The notes beneath the pieces were generated by a model. The model made no database searches. It worked only from the letters and a program-made list of their open reading frames with translations, and was not told the DNA's origin. From the IMG/VR virus record IMGVR_UViG_3300005436_000020, positions 1-36,473 of that record: a DNA stretch of 36,473 nt, one strand, 5' to 3'. The DNA is from a virus. Shown here in pieces: positions 23,423-31,572 of the stretch. The stretch's first letter is position 1; each line of letters begins with the position of its first letter. The position numbers and the translations under genes are program-made.

Positions 23423-24286
23423 TTAACGTCGATTACGCCCGCGTGGGGACTGACCGTTTAATTGCGCTCTTCGCTCTTCCTTTAACTCAGATAGAGTTTT
23501 TTGAGCGAAAGGTTTAGCAAATGAGCCATCTGACGCGCCAACCGCTTTAATGGGTGGCGGCGTTTTTGTGATATTGTTTTTTGAAACCATATCTGCCATA
23601 TGCCGAACAAGCTCTCGCTTCATCTCATAAGCAGGTAGTTTTTGTAATCTGTCGACTTCACGTGGGTTTGAAGCTAAATAATAGCCAAGCTCACCAGGGT
23701 CTGGAAAATCGGACAATTCACTAGCGATAGTGCCGTTCATTCCCGAGGCCATAATCACTTTTTCAAAGTCAGCGTGCTTGTCTTTTGCGTCTTCAAATGA
23801 ATCTTGAAAATGCGCAAAACGTTTAGCATCAATGTCTTTTTGAGCGCGCTCTTGCTGTTGCTTTTCTTGCGCAGCCAAGTGCTGTGATAACTCTTGTTGA
23901 TAATTAAAAATTGCCTGACCTTCGGGCGTACTGGTATCAATGTATTTACCCGTTACTAACGGGTCTTGATAACCAGGTGGCGATTGCGCGCCATATTGAG
24001 GTTGAGGCGACGGCGTTCTACTTTGATTACGCGCTTCCTCTAACTCCGCTTTAAGTCCTGCAATTTGTCGTTCGAATTTCTTTTGTTCTTTACCTAATCT
24101 GCGTTTAGCAAACTCTGGTAATTCTCCATCACCACCTTCATTAGGCGCAGCTTCTTGCGAAGGAGACGCTTTATCTTCAACTGGCTCTGGTATCGACAAC
24201 TGCTCTGTTGGCGCTTCAAAAGAATTTCTACTATTGTTATCAACAACTGGTTGACTAACTGTCTCCACATTAAGTGTTTCAGACAT
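23423..24286 (-). CDS. Scaffolding protein (287 aa)
   Basis: It lies between portal and coat genes, as gp8 does in P22. It is Q/E/P/S-rich and mostly disordered or helical (KRLGKEQKKFERQIAGLKAE, QQELSQHLAAQEKQQQERAQ). The basic C-terminus (RAQLNGQSPRGRNRR) resembles the coat-binding end of scaffolds. It would guide coat assembly and leave before maturation. GAGG lies 10 nt before the ATG. Confidence 0.75.
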   Translation of the reverse strand: MSETLNVETVSQPVVDNNSRNSFEAPTEQLSIPEPVEDKASPSQEAAPNEGGDGELPEFAKRRLGKEQKKFERQIAGLKAELEEARNQSRTPSPQPQYGAQSPPGYQDPLVTGKYIDTSTPEGQAIFNYQQELSQHLAAQEKQQQERAQKDIDAKRFAHFQDSFEDAKDKHADFEKVIMASGMNGTIASELSDFPDPGELGYYLASNPREVDRLQKLPAYEMKRELVRHMADMVSKNNITKTPPPIKAVGASDGSFAKPFAQKTLSELKEERRAQLNGQSPRGRNRR

Positions 24287-24322
24287 ACTATTTCTACCTC
24301 AAGTTTACGGTTTACTTTCAAA

Positions 24323-24375
24323 CCCTATGCGTACGGCTGCATATTCGCCCTATGCATTTATAAAGCTGCATATTC
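24323..24375. repeat. Two-part direct repeat upstream of the scaffold gene
   Basis: CCCTATGC plus GCTGCATATTC occurs twice (24323-24346 with a 5-nt gap, 24348-24375 with a 9-nt gap). TATGCA and TGCATA within it also form a dyad. It lies between scaffold and the AlpA-like gene, the only place in the virion unit with a rightward gene, so it may be its operator or a scaffold promoter region. No clear -35/-10 pair is assigned. Confidence 0.45.
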
Positions 24376-24491
24376 ACTTATTACCAATAATCTTATACTG
24401 AATTAAAATCATATACAAGAAGATATTTATGCTTGCGGATAATTTATTTTTAAATTATTGTTACAATTGGGTATTAAAGTAGTGAGGCGCG

Positions 24492-24671
24492 ATGGAATTA
24501 AGATTAGATGAAGTTTTTAAAATGACCGGTTTAAGTCAGGGTACAATTTATAGAAAAGGTAGAAATGGTAGCTTTCCTAAAAGGTTTTATATTGATAAAA
24601 CCCATGTTCGCTGGCATTTAAATGAAGTGCTCCAATGGATGAAAGACAATAATATTCGTTTACATCTTTAA
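24492..24671 (+). CDS. AlpA-like helix-turn-helix regulator (59 aa)
   Basis: It is encoded on the strand opposite to all its neighbours, between the scaffold and portal genes. The sequence has the AlpA/MerR-like short-HTH pattern: MELRLDEVFKMTGLSQGTIY, a turn RKGRNGSFPK, a beta-strand RFYIDKTHVRW and a last helix NEVLQWMKDN. AlpA proteins regulate prophage and satellite genes. GAGGCGCG lies just upstream of the ATG. Its 3-prime end is 16 nt from the portal stop. Rightward transcription from here would be antisense to portal. Confidence 0.75.
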   Translation: MELRLDEVFKMTGLSQGTIYRKGRNGSFPKRFYIDKTHVRWHLNEVLQWMKDNNIRLHL

Positions 24672-24687
24672 AGTAATGTAAACGAAA

Positions 24688-27063
24688 TTAAGGGTTAGGT
24701 TGCTTTTGCTCTGAAGCTTGTTGCTTCAGCTCTCCTTCAGAGTGCAGGTCATGGATATGTTTCATTGTCTCAAAATGCTTATCAGCAACAGAGGAGTGAG
24801 CGGCCGCAATTTTAGCTGCACTTTCTACCATGGCAGCTTTATAATCGAGGCCTCCACGCTCCAAATCGGCGTAAGCGCGTATCTTAGCGGATTGCCCTTC
24901 AATTTGAGCCTGCTCCATTTTTACCGCATTTAATTCACGCTGAGCTTGAACTTTTTCTTGCTCTCCCTGAACTTTGATTGCGCTTAATTTTAATTTATCT
25001 TGCTGCAATTGTTGCTCCATTTGCTGCTCCATTTGCTGCGCTTGCTGTTGGGGGCTTGGTGGTGGCGGAGGTGGCGGCGGCTTACCATCTGCTTTAGCTA
25101 ATACATCCAGTGGAACAAGCGTTTTTAATCGATTAACTAATTCAATATTGTCTTCAATATCAATGTTCTTAGCAATGATATCAGCGATTAATGAGAACAT
25201 TTGTGGGCCACCAGCTTGAGCTAAGCTCACCAATATCTTCAATGCTTCTTCTTTTTGTGCGGCATAATTAGCGCCCGCTTTAATCGTTACATCAAAGTCA
25301 CCCTTACTTAAATCATTACTCATCCCGCCAGCAATTTTCTTATTCACAGTTACTTGTTTAGACTTCCCGTCAACCCCATGAATAGAAAGCGTGCGTTCCG
25401 TATCATAAACTTTAGGAAGCAACGAAAGGATAACGCGACCTATTTGTTCTTGCGCTATTTTTAAGTTATCAAAGAAAACAAGATTAGATGAATTACCAAT
25501 CTTTTGTTGTGCTTCAATTGCTTTTCCAGAGAGCTGCCCAAATGCGCGACCATCATTCATTTCTTGCGGATAACCAATAATACTACGCAAATCTTTGTCA
25601 GCCTGTTGCATATTCAATAGCAGCGTTTGAGGTAATTCAGGAACCGGCAATCGAGCGGGGGGGGCTTGTGTTTTGTCATCTGGATTATAGAGCAGGACGC
25701 CGGCTTGATTTGCTGGATTTTTCCAAAGAATTTCAAATCCCTCTATATTACTAGGAGTTGCCAGAAATTGTTCTCGACGATTATTCTTGGCGGCTTGCGC
25801 TGTATCGCTCGCTAAGAAATTTAAGAATCGTTGCGGGTCTTTTGCATAAGTAACTAAAGATGTAACAATCGTTTGACCTTCAATTACGACCTCATCACCC
25901 ATAACGGCAGCAAAAGGAAAGTGACAACTTGGCCATTCATATTCTTCAATCACATGACCAGAAATGACTTTATAGCAAATAATTTTATAATCACGCGAAC
26001 GCCTTTTGCTAACAATAGCTGGCATTACTTCAACGCCAGGTGTAATGAGTGGCGCTTGTGCCGCCATTGATGGCATTGCCCCAGGCATTCCCGCCTGGGG
26101 CAATGCAGGACTTGGTCGCCCTTGAGGCTGCCCGGCTTGACCAGGCATTTGTGGTTGTTGTGGCGGCATTGGAGGAGGCATATTAGCGGCTTCTTGCTGT
26201 GCCCGCTCTGCATTATATGTTTCTATACCGCTTGCAATTCCTTCGGAGTCGTCTGCTTCTTGTTCTTCGGGTGTTTCTAATGCTTTTTTACGTTTATTAT
26301 ATTCTTTCTTAGTTATTTCTTCGCCATTACTGAGCTGATATAAAGTAAAGTTATACCATTGCTTTTCATAATACTCGCAAATAGTAATTCCTTTAATGTC
26401 GCCCCAATTAAAATATTCTGTGTTATAGCTTGCTGGGAAGGATTGCGGATAGGGAATGTCAGGGTATTTTTCTTCGAAATCATCCTTGTTCATGGTGTCA
26501 TAACGGAACATGAAGTTACCGTCTGTCTTGGTAGAGGTTAGTGCATTTGGATCCCATCCCACCCTATCTGAATACTTTTCAATTTCGATGAAAATGTCTT
26601 GCTTAAATGATTTTGGCGATATGTAATCCGTTCGAACCCTAATGAACCCCATACCACCACTAACTACATTAGCGAAGGCATTTTGATAGGCAAGATGCGC
26701 CTTAGACCGATACTCAATCCCACGAATAATATCGGCACGCAACGTGATATCTTCTTGGCTACCAATCCCATTTAAAGAACTAACTTCTAAATTAGATGTA
26801 TTAAACCGTTGCTCACCAATAAGCTTACGATAATAATCATAAAGTTTATTATAGGTAAAGATTGGTTTATTTAAAGCTTGGAACGATTGACGCTCGAATA
26901 ACGTCCATTGGTCATAGAATAAGAATCGACGGTCAATGCGGCAACGATTGATATTATGCTGGTTAAACCGAAAATAACGATTAACGTTTTTATAAATACG
27001 GTCGAGAATGGCCTTGTCGCCAGTATCATCACCGAAAGCATTAATGTTATAGGAGTCTTGCAT
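24688..27063 (-). CDS. P22-like portal protein (791 aa)
   Basis: It forms the ring through which DNA enters and leaves. Order: an N-terminal part (NRCRIDRRFLFYDQWTLFER), the core with GGMGFIRVRTDYISP and DRVGWDPNALTSTKTDGNFM, and a P/Q/M-rich insertion about residues 280-340. The stem region has RSIIGYPQEMNDGRAFGQLS and GKAIEAQQKIGNSSNLVFFD. It ends in a long coiled-coil, Q-rich barrel (QQAQQMEQQMEQQLQQDKL). A long C-terminal barrel is typical of P22-type portals. It starts 4 nt after the terminase stop, with only a weak ribosome site. Confidence 0.85.
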   Translation of the reverse strand: MQDSYNINAFGDDTGDKAILDRIYKNVNRYFRFNQHNINRCRIDRRFLFYDQWTLFERQSFQALNKPIFTYNKLYDYYRKLIGEQRFNTSNLEVSSLNGIGSQEDITLRADIIRGIEYRSKAHLAYQNAFANVVSGGMGFIRVRTDYISPKSFKQDIFIEIEKYSDRVGWDPNALTSTKTDGNFMFRYDTMNKDDFEEKYPDIPYPQSFPASYNTEYFNWGDIKGITICEYYEKQWYNFTLYQLSNGEEITKKEYNKRKKALETPEEQEADDSEGIASGIETYNAERAQQEAANMPPPMPPQQPQMPGQAGQPQGRPSPALPQAGMPGAMPSMAAQAPLITPGVEVMPAIVSKRRSRDYKIICYKVISGHVIEEYEWPSCHFPFAAVMGDEVVIEGQTIVTSLVTYAKDPQRFLNFLASDTAQAAKNNRREQFLATPSNIEGFEILWKNPANQAGVLLYNPDDKTQAPPARLPVPELPQTLLLNMQQADKDLRSIIGYPQEMNDGRAFGQLSGKAIEAQQKIGNSSNLVFFDNLKIAQEQIGRVILSLLPKVYDTERTLSIHGVDGKSKQVTVNKKIAGGMSNDLSKGDFDVTIKAGANYAAQKEEALKILVSLAQAGGPQMFSLIADIIAKNIDIEDNIELVNRLKTLVPLDVLAKADGKPPPPPPPPSPQQQAQQMEQQMEQQLQQDKLKLSAIKVQGEQEKVQAQRELNAVKMEQAQIEGQSAKIRAYADLERGGLDYKAAMVESAAKIAAAHSSVADKHFETMKHIHDLHSEGELKQQASEQKQPNP

Positions 27064-27066
27064 TCT

Positions 27067-28596
27067 CTAAATTCTAATATTTGGATTATATATATTACCA
27101 ATATTAACATTCTTTTTTAATGCAGGAAAGGCAAACGTTAAAGCTAATGCATCGCCCTCGTCCGGACTCCGGACACCACGCGCTTTCATTCGCTCTTTAC
27201 GCTCCAATGTAACGCGCCCTAACGAGTCAGCATCGTAGAAAGGGGCGCACAAATCAGAGTGCAATGAATCGCTATCAGGGATTGAAACTGGGGGCTCTTT
27301 CAGCCAATCTGACATTAGCGACCATATCTCAGCGCGTTTATTTGCATATCTATCTTCATTTAACGCGACACCACCAAAATTAATTGGCTTAATTATTTTC
27401 CCATAACCAAGCTCGCGCAGCCTATCAATGATGCCAACTCCTAAGCCACCTACGTCAACGCAAACAAAATCGGGGTCTTCTTTTTTAATTAAATTAACTA
27501 ATATCCCAACCGTCTGCATTGTATCTTTATTTTGATAGCTTTGTAATCCATAAGCAGCCCGTCCTTGCCGAATAATGATAGAGGTTCTGTCTCGATGCGT
27601 CCCCATATTTTCTGGGTCACCGCCCGCCGGGTCAACGCCAATAAACTTCACTCCCAACGCGTTTGCAGGGCATTTTCGCGCTCTTTCCACGGAAATGCTT
27701 GATATAATGCAATTACCACCCGTCACAATGAACGCTTCTTCAGGATTAGAGGGGTATTCTTGTTTAAAGCCAAGATCTTTTAAATTACTACTATTTGTAG
27801 TTATTCTTCGCCAGTTAATCTGTTCTTTATCGAGGTTATAAAGTCGTTGATATTCTGTTTCTTCTTCCGTCATCAGGAAGTTTTCAGGTAAGGCTTCTCG
27901 ATATTCATCACTCCAAAACCAAGGTATAAATACCGGCATAAATTCATTTGTTCCATCAATCGCTTCTTTCCATAAATCATAAAAGATATTCCCTTTGCCT
28001 TGTGCGGTGCTCTCTAGAATGATTTCAGTGCCTTCTGTACGGGGGATTGATTGCATAATGCCATCTAAATGCTGAGCGCCATTTTCCCATAACGCCACTT
28101 CAGAGCCATGAAATATCTGAATAGTACTCGAGCGCCCAATACCTTTGCTGCCAGCGGTTCCGACTTTATATCCTGATTCTGGTGAAATAAAGTTGAATTC
28201 TTTAGAGCTATTAGCGCCTTCAATAGCACGCACAACAATAGGACAATAGGTATGATAGCGCTTAACCATTTCAAATAAATTATCTGTCGCACTTTGCATA
28301 TGCGTTAGAATGAATGCTCGATAACCTGTTCTATGTGAAACTATATGATAAAAACGACCGCCAACATAAGTGGAAAGACCTTGTTGACGACCCTTCAGGA
28401 TGATAGCGCGGACTCGCCCCGTTTTCCTTTTTTGTTCTTCTAATTTTTCATGTAAATATAATTGAGCTTTGTTAAGGGAGAAATTAACTATATCTCCCGA
28501 TTTAGCGCGGATTTTAAGGCATTTATAGGCGTAGTGGGGGAAGTCTCTTTTGAGTTTTAAGCGGATTTCTAATTCTTTTTCTGTCATTAAAGCCAT
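27067..28596 (-). CDS. terL: Terminase large subunit (509 aa)
   Basis: It is the packaging motor and nuclease. The N-terminal ATPase has an ATP-binding loop of the GRQQGLST type near residue 70, a Walker-B-like STIQIFHGSEVALW, and a coupling motif EIILESTAQGKG. The C-terminal RNase-H-like nuclease has acidic residues in FIGVDPAGGD, DFVCVDVGGLGVGIIDRL and SPDEGDALALTFAFP. Such enzymes usually cut by the headful. Its ATG overlaps the upstream stop as TAATG. The small subunit is not adjacent but about 5 kb upstream in the same unit. Confidence 0.9.
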   Translation of the reverse strand: MALMTEKELEIRLKLKRDFPHYAYKCLKIRAKSGDIVNFSLNKAQLYLHEKLEEQKRKTGRVRAIILKGRQQGLSTYVGGRFYHIVSHRTGYRAFILTHMQSATDNLFEMVKRYHTYCPIVVRAIEGANSSKEFNFISPESGYKVGTAGSKGIGRSSTIQIFHGSEVALWENGAQHLDGIMQSIPRTEGTEIILESTAQGKGNIFYDLWKEAIDGTNEFMPVFIPWFWSDEYREALPENFLMTEEETEYQRLYNLDKEQINWRRITTNSSNLKDLGFKQEYPSNPEEAFIVTGGNCIISSISVERARKCPANALGVKFIGVDPAGGDPENMGTHRDRTSIIIRQGRAAYGLQSYQNKDTMQTVGILVNLIKKEDPDFVCVDVGGLGVGIIDRLRELGYGKIIKPINFGGVALNEDRYANKRAEIWSLMSDWLKEPPVSIPDSDSLHSDLCAPFYDADSLGRVTLERKERMKARGVRSPDEGDALALTFAFPALKKNVNIGNIYNPNIRI

Positions 28597-28778
28597 TAAT
28601 TATTATAATGGCTTTTTTCTCTGTTAGTCAATCGTCTTTTGATCCATTTAAAAAATCCTTTATCTTGCGGAGAGGGCATTAAGATGAAAGCTTCCATCAT
28701 TTGGCAATATAATTTATCGCGCTCTAGATGAGCTAAAGGTAGCATATCTATTCTTCGTTGTTGGGCATCAGTCAACAT
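28596..28778 (-). CDS. Hypothetical protein (60 aa)
   Basis: A small basic helical protein (MLTDAQQRRIDMLPLAHLER) with FFKWIKRRL near the end. Its stop overlaps the terminase start as TAATG and its start overlaps the upstream gene. It may be needed mainly for coupling; no family is recognised. Confidence 0.55.
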   Translation of the reverse strand: MLTDAQQRRIDMLPLAHLERDKLYCQMMEAFILMPSPQDKGFFKWIKRRLTNREKSHYNN

Positions 28779-29091
28779 TTTCTAATAAATCTTTTATTTT
28801 ATTTAAAATATATTCAGAATTCTTTCGCGGCTCTTTTTCTATTATATCTTCTATTGTATATTTTATCTCAGTAATATGATTATCTACTTTAGTGGCCAAT
28901 GTTTGCAATCGATGCAATTCAGCACCCGAAGTTCTTATAAAATCATAAATATAATCTCTCTTTTTTTTGAATTCTTCTACGTCATCTTTTAATTTATCGA
29001 GCTCGTCATCTAATGCCGCTTTAAAATGATTAATCTCATCTACAGTCCCACGAACGGCGACCAAAAGGTAGTCTCTGTCAAGCTTGCTCAT
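28768..29091 (-). CDS. Coiled-coil protein (107 aa)
   Basis: A strongly helical heptad-rich protein: FKAALDDELDKLKDDVEEFK, then HRLQTLATKVDNHITEIKY. The start at 29091 (MSKLDRDYLL) is chosen because it overlaps the preceding gene by only 14 nt; a frame extension to 29166 is out of place. Function unknown. Confidence 0.6.
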   Translation of the reverse strand: MSKLDRDYLLVAVRGTVDEINHFKAALDDELDKLKDDVEEFKKKRDYIYDFIRTSGAELHRLQTLATKVDNHITEIKYTIEDIIEKEPRKNSEYILNKIKDLLENVD

Positions 29092-29437
29092 TATCAACGG
29101 CCTTCTTAGATAAAATGAATTCAACAGTCTTTGTGCCGAAGGGGAAATTAAGGATATAAAAATCATCCTTCTCGGTCACCGCGGCACTTAAAAATGCTTC
29201 GCGTAAATGCTGATTTAGATTCAATGAAGCTAATAGAAAATCTAAGTTATGCGCGTGACCGCCATGATTTTCTTTCTGTAAATAGTTCATTATCTTTTCA
29301 TGGTCTTTAACACAATCTTTCATTTCGCATTCTCTATCGGTTATCTTAGGCTTAATAATATCATTAGTAGGAGGGCCACTTATAACATCTGTTTTGGCGG
29401 CTCGCATAATTCTTTTAGCCCATCTATCATTTAACAT
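29078..29437 (-). CDS. Hypothetical protein (119 aa)
   Basis: A mixed basic/acidic protein (MLNDRWAKRIMRAAKTDVIS, later EKDDFYILNFPFGTKTVEFI) containing a Cys-His stretch CEMKDCVKDHEKI. No recognised domain. Its start shares the last base of the preceding stop. Confidence 0.55.
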   Translation of the reverse strand: MLNDRWAKRIMRAAKTDVISGPPTNDIIKPKITDRECEMKDCVKDHEKIMNYLQKENHGGHAHNLDFLLASLNLNQHLREAFLSAAVTEKDDFYILNFPFGTKTVEFILSKKAVDNEQA

Positions 29438-29652
29438 TATAGTAAATTCCCCTGGAATATCATTCCTTTGACTTGTTTCTCAGCCATTGGATGAAGCTCT
29501 TTAATCTGAATAGCGAAAGCATATGCTAAATCAATAGCAATATGCAAATCTTGTTGAGCGTCGCGTCGCAACCGAGGGTCACGCGGCATTTCAGTCGTAT
29601 GAACAGCATCAATAGTTGCATAGCCTTCTGGATGAACATCAAAATCCGTCAT
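29437..29652 (-). CDS. Hypothetical protein (71 aa)
   Basis: The start at 29652 (MTDFDVHPEGYATI) follows GAGGAG and overlaps the upstream membrane protein by only 14 nt. The longer frame to 29697 would run through that gene and is rejected. A helical C-terminal half contains DLHIAIDLAYAFAIQIKELH. Function unknown. Confidence 0.55.
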   Translation of the reverse strand: MTDFDVHPEGYATIDAVHTTEMPRDPRLRRDAQQDLHIAIDLAYAFAIQIKELHPMAEKQVKGMIFQGNLL

Positions 29653-29797
29653 GTCTTTTTTCTCCTCGTAATACTCGCAATAGTGGTAGCACTTCATCCT
29701 GAATAAAATCTATTCGCTTGGTAACAAAATGAATTAATACAAAGAATAAAATTTGAGCCACAATAAGACTTCCAATAAAAAAATATATCATTCCCAT
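29639..29797 (-). CDS. Single-pass membrane protein (52 aa)
   Basis: A membrane helix (MIYFFIGSLIVAQILFFVLI) directly after the N-terminus is followed by a basic, amphipathic tail (HFVTKRIDFIQDEVLPLLRV). AGAGGATTATAA precedes its ATG, which directly follows the stop of the upstream gene. Size and plan are compatible with a small holin-like or envelope protein, but no lysis family is recognised. Confidence 0.6.
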   Translation of the reverse strand: MGMIYFFIGSLIVAQILFFVLIHFVTKRIDFIQDEVLPLLRVLRGEKRHDGF

Positions 29798-29977
29798 TTA
29801 TAATCCTCTTTTTTCTCTATTAGCCTGCTCTTTCTCGCCGCGATATTTATCTAGGCGCTCTTTATCGCTTAATGTTTTTGATGATTTACCCACATCGCTC
29901 AATGGAACTTCAACCAATCGGCCGTTCACCATCTTGCCGATGCCGTTTGTTATTTTGCCATATTTATCTATTGCCAT
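29798..29977 (-). CDS. Hypothetical basic protein (59 aa)
   Basis: It begins MAIDKYGKITNGIGKMVNGR and ends in a charged helix (DKERLDKYRGEKEQANREKR). AGAGGTTAAT precedes the ATG, and the upstream stop lies 1 nt before the start. Its TAA is directly followed by the ATG of the membrane protein. No family is recognised. Confidence 0.6.
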   Translation of the reverse strand: MAIDKYGKITNGIGKMVNGRLVEVPLSDVGKSSKTLSDKERLDKYRGEKEQANREKRGL

Positions 29978-29978
29978 A

Positions 29979-30224
29979 TTAACCTCTTGGGGGCCTAATA
30001 GCGGCCTCTAAATACTCTTGATTTTCTAATTCACGTAATGCGTCATCTTGCAATGTAGCCCGATAATGAGCAACAAAATAATCTAACATAAACGGACGAT
30101 GACCATTAATTGCAGCCTCCTCTTGCACTCGTTGTCGATAGAGAGCTACTTTAGTTTCTATGTTAGCCTCAGTTGCCGGAGGTAATCTATGTTGTGGGAC
30201 TGCATTTGCATTAAATGGCATCAT
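29979..30224 (-). CDS. Hypothetical protein (81 aa)
   Basis: A helical protein (PPATEANIETKVALYRQRVQ) with a later segment FMLDYFVAHYRATLQDDALR. Its end (RPPRG) supplies the ribosome site of the next gene. It starts 2 nt after the preceding stop. No recognised domain. Confidence 0.55.
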   Translation of the reverse strand: MMPFNANAVPQHRLPPATEANIETKVALYRQRVQEEAAINGHRPFMLDYFVAHYRATLQDDALRELENQEYLEAAIRPPRG

Positions 30225-30226
30225 TA

Positions 30227-30460
30227 TTATTTATCCTCATATTTTTTCTTTAAATCACGTATTTCTTTATGTTTTTCCCATAATTCTTTTCTTAACTTCT
30301 CAATTTGTTGGGACGGCCTTAAGCTATTAATGTCACGCCATTCTATTTGAGCCATAACGCCAAGCCCATTCACTAATTCTACAACTGAATTAAGGACGAG
30401 CTTATGGGCTGGATTTTTATTCATTAATGTAATATAGCAGCCAACAACTTCTCGACTCAT
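30227..30460 (-). CDS. Hypothetical protein (77 aa) with C-terminal coiled coil
   Basis: An N-terminal half with strands (MSREVVGCYITLMNKNPAHK) precedes a highly charged helix (QIEKLRKELWEKHKEIRDLK). It lies 6 nt after the upstream stop. Function unknown. Confidence 0.55.
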   Translation of the reverse strand: MSREVVGCYITLMNKNPAHKLVLNSVVELVNGLGVMAQIEWRDINSLRPSQQIEKLRKELWEKHKEIRDLKKKYEDK

Positions 30461-30466
30461 TATTAT

Positions 30467-30631
30467 TTACTCACATTTAATTATAAATTCTTCGGATTCA
30501 ATTATTAATTCTATAGGGGCATAATCCATAGCTCCATCCTTCCGTTTTCTCGTAAGATTAACCCTAATCTCAATATCGCCAAATCTATCATACGCCTCTT
30601 CTAAACTATGCATCAGTTCAAGTACTTTCAT
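30467..30631 (-). CDS. Hypothetical protein (54 aa)
   Basis: The plan MKVLELMHSLEEAYDRFGDI, then EIRVNLTRKRKDG and IELIIESEEFII, resembles short phage proteins that start with a helix followed by two or three strands. Its ATG overlaps the upstream stop (ATGA), and AGAAG lies close upstream. It is real by coupling; function unknown. Confidence 0.55.
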   Translation of the reverse strand: MKVLELMHSLEEAYDRFGDIEIRVNLTRKRKDGAMDYAPIELIIESEEFIIKCE

Positions 30632-30786
30632 TTCTTCTTGCGCCTCCCTTTTAATATTCCGGTTGCAGCATCTGCTTGATTAAATTCTTTGCCAACCGAC
30701 TGCTTGATTCCAACTTTCTTAGCGAACTTTGGGTCATGCGCCACGACCGCCATCAAGCGGGATTGTTTTTTAGTTTTGCTTGGCAT
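30628..30786 (-). CDS. Small basic phage protein (52 aa)
   Basis: The sequence MPSKTKKQSRLMAVVAHDPK, then FAKKVGIKQSVGKEFNQAD, is a familiar short pattern in many phage genomes, without known function. The start at 30786 follows GGGGGAAAGTG; the longer frame to 30822 is rejected. It overlaps the upstream gene by 17 nt. Basic composition suggests nucleic-acid contact or packaging in the head. Confidence 0.6.
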   Translation of the reverse strand: MPSKTKKQSRLMAVVAHDPKFAKKVGIKQSVGKEFNQADAATGILKGRRKKK

Positions 30787-30961
30787 CACTTTCCCCCTCA
30801 ATATATTTATACTCTTTATCAACTACGCATTCACGAGTAAGTCGATAAACACTATCATCAATGCGTACCATTACTAATTTAAAATCTGATAAAATATCAA
30901 AAACCTTTTCTTTATCATCAATTAAAATATGCAGTAATTTTTGAATATCTAATGGGTGCAT
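30770..30961 (-). CDS. Hypothetical protein (63 aa)
   Basis: It begins MHPLDIQKLLHILIDDKEKV and continues FKLVMVRIDDSVYRLT, a helix-then-strands plan. Its start overlaps the tiny 21-aa frame upstream. No recognised family. Confidence 0.5.
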   Translation of the reverse strand: MHPLDIQKLLHILIDDKEKVFDILSDFKLVMVRIDDSVYRLTRECVVDKEYKYIEGESDAKQN

Positions 30962-31014
30962 TCGTTTGTTCCATTCACTATTTTCTCATAAAATTCTTCG
31001 TAGTCAATTGCCAT
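30949..31014 (-). CDS. Possible 21-aa coupled micro-ORF
   Basis: MAIDYEEFYEKIVNGTNECT plus H is preceded by an excellent GAGGAG site 5 nt before the ATG. Its stop lies 12 nt inside the next gene. It may be a leader that brings ribosomes to the next start. Confidence 0.4.
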   Translation of the reverse strand: MAIDYEEFYEKIVNGTNECTH

Positions 31015-31023
31015 TATTACTCC

Positions 31024-31107
31024 TCAATGCACCAACACAATTGCTAATATACTCATTACAACGCAGACTGAAACAATGATAATTGCGAACTCTTTGAATT
31101 CTTTCAT
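31024..31107 (-). CDS. Membrane microprotein (27 aa), second of a pair
   Basis: MKEFKEFAIIIVSVCVVMSI followed by LAIVLVH is a single membrane helix with a short charged start. The ATG overlaps the stop of the preceding microprotein (ATGA). The next gene has a strong ribosome site just after its stop. It may be a holin-like or envelope peptide; this is inference. Confidence 0.5.
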   Translation of the reverse strand: MKEFKEFAIIIVSVCVVMSILAIVLVH

Positions 31108-31190
31108 GGCTCTTTACTGCTCCACACTAAAATAAAAACAAATAGTATATAAATGATTATTATTGCAATCATTCTAATTCTTTCATGCAT
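31104..31190 (-). CDS. Membrane microprotein (28 aa), first of a pair
   Basis: MHERIRMIAIIIIYILFVFI and LVWSSKEP: a basic start, one isoleucine-rich membrane helix and a charged tail. Its ATG lies within the stop region of the 129-aa gene upstream (overlap of 8 nt), and its stop overlaps the next microprotein. The overlaps at both ends are the main support. Confidence 0.5.
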   Translation of the reverse strand: MHERIRMIAIIIIYILFVFILVWSSKEP

Positions 31191-31572
31191 TCCAATCTCT
31201 ACAATATTTTTCTATTAAAGATTGCATAGCTTCATATACTTTAATATGTAGAGATAAATCAGCATAATTTAAATAACCTTCGCTCTTATCTTCATAAGGA
31301 TTCATATATAAATGTCGTAATCCATCGAAAAAACAAATAGCATAATAAATAACTTTCACCTCCATTGCGAGGGGATTCCATTTTTCATGGGAAGACATGC
31401 TTACATACTCAAGAACATATATTTCTACGCCAGACCCTAATACTTCATCAGGTTTATAATAAACCCGAATATCTTCTTGCTTGTATTTGTTAATTATAGG
31501 CATGTAATCCCATAAATAAATCTGCTCTTTGTCATGATGCAGCACATTTTTTAATAAAGTTCCTGGCACCAT
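31183..31572 (-). CDS. Hypothetical protein (129 aa)
   Basis: Aromatic-rich with alternating strands and helices (EQIYLWDYMPIINKYKQEDI, then EVKVIYYAICFFDGLRHLYM). No signal peptide or catalytic motif is seen. It is the largest gene of the small-gene cluster and could be a host-interaction protein; I do not recognise it. Confidence 0.6.
   Translation of the reverse strand: MVPGTLLKNVLHHDKEQIYLWDYMPIINKYKQEDIRVYYKPDEVLGSGVEIYVLEYVSMSSHEKWNPLAMEVKVIYYAICFFDGLRHLYMNPYEDKSEGYLNYADLSLHIKVYEAMQSLIEKYCRDWNA

Noticed and set aside
24974-25219. Rightward cysteine/glycine-rich frame opposite the portal C-terminus
   Set aside because: A shadow of the Q- and P-rich codons of portal; no ribosome site.
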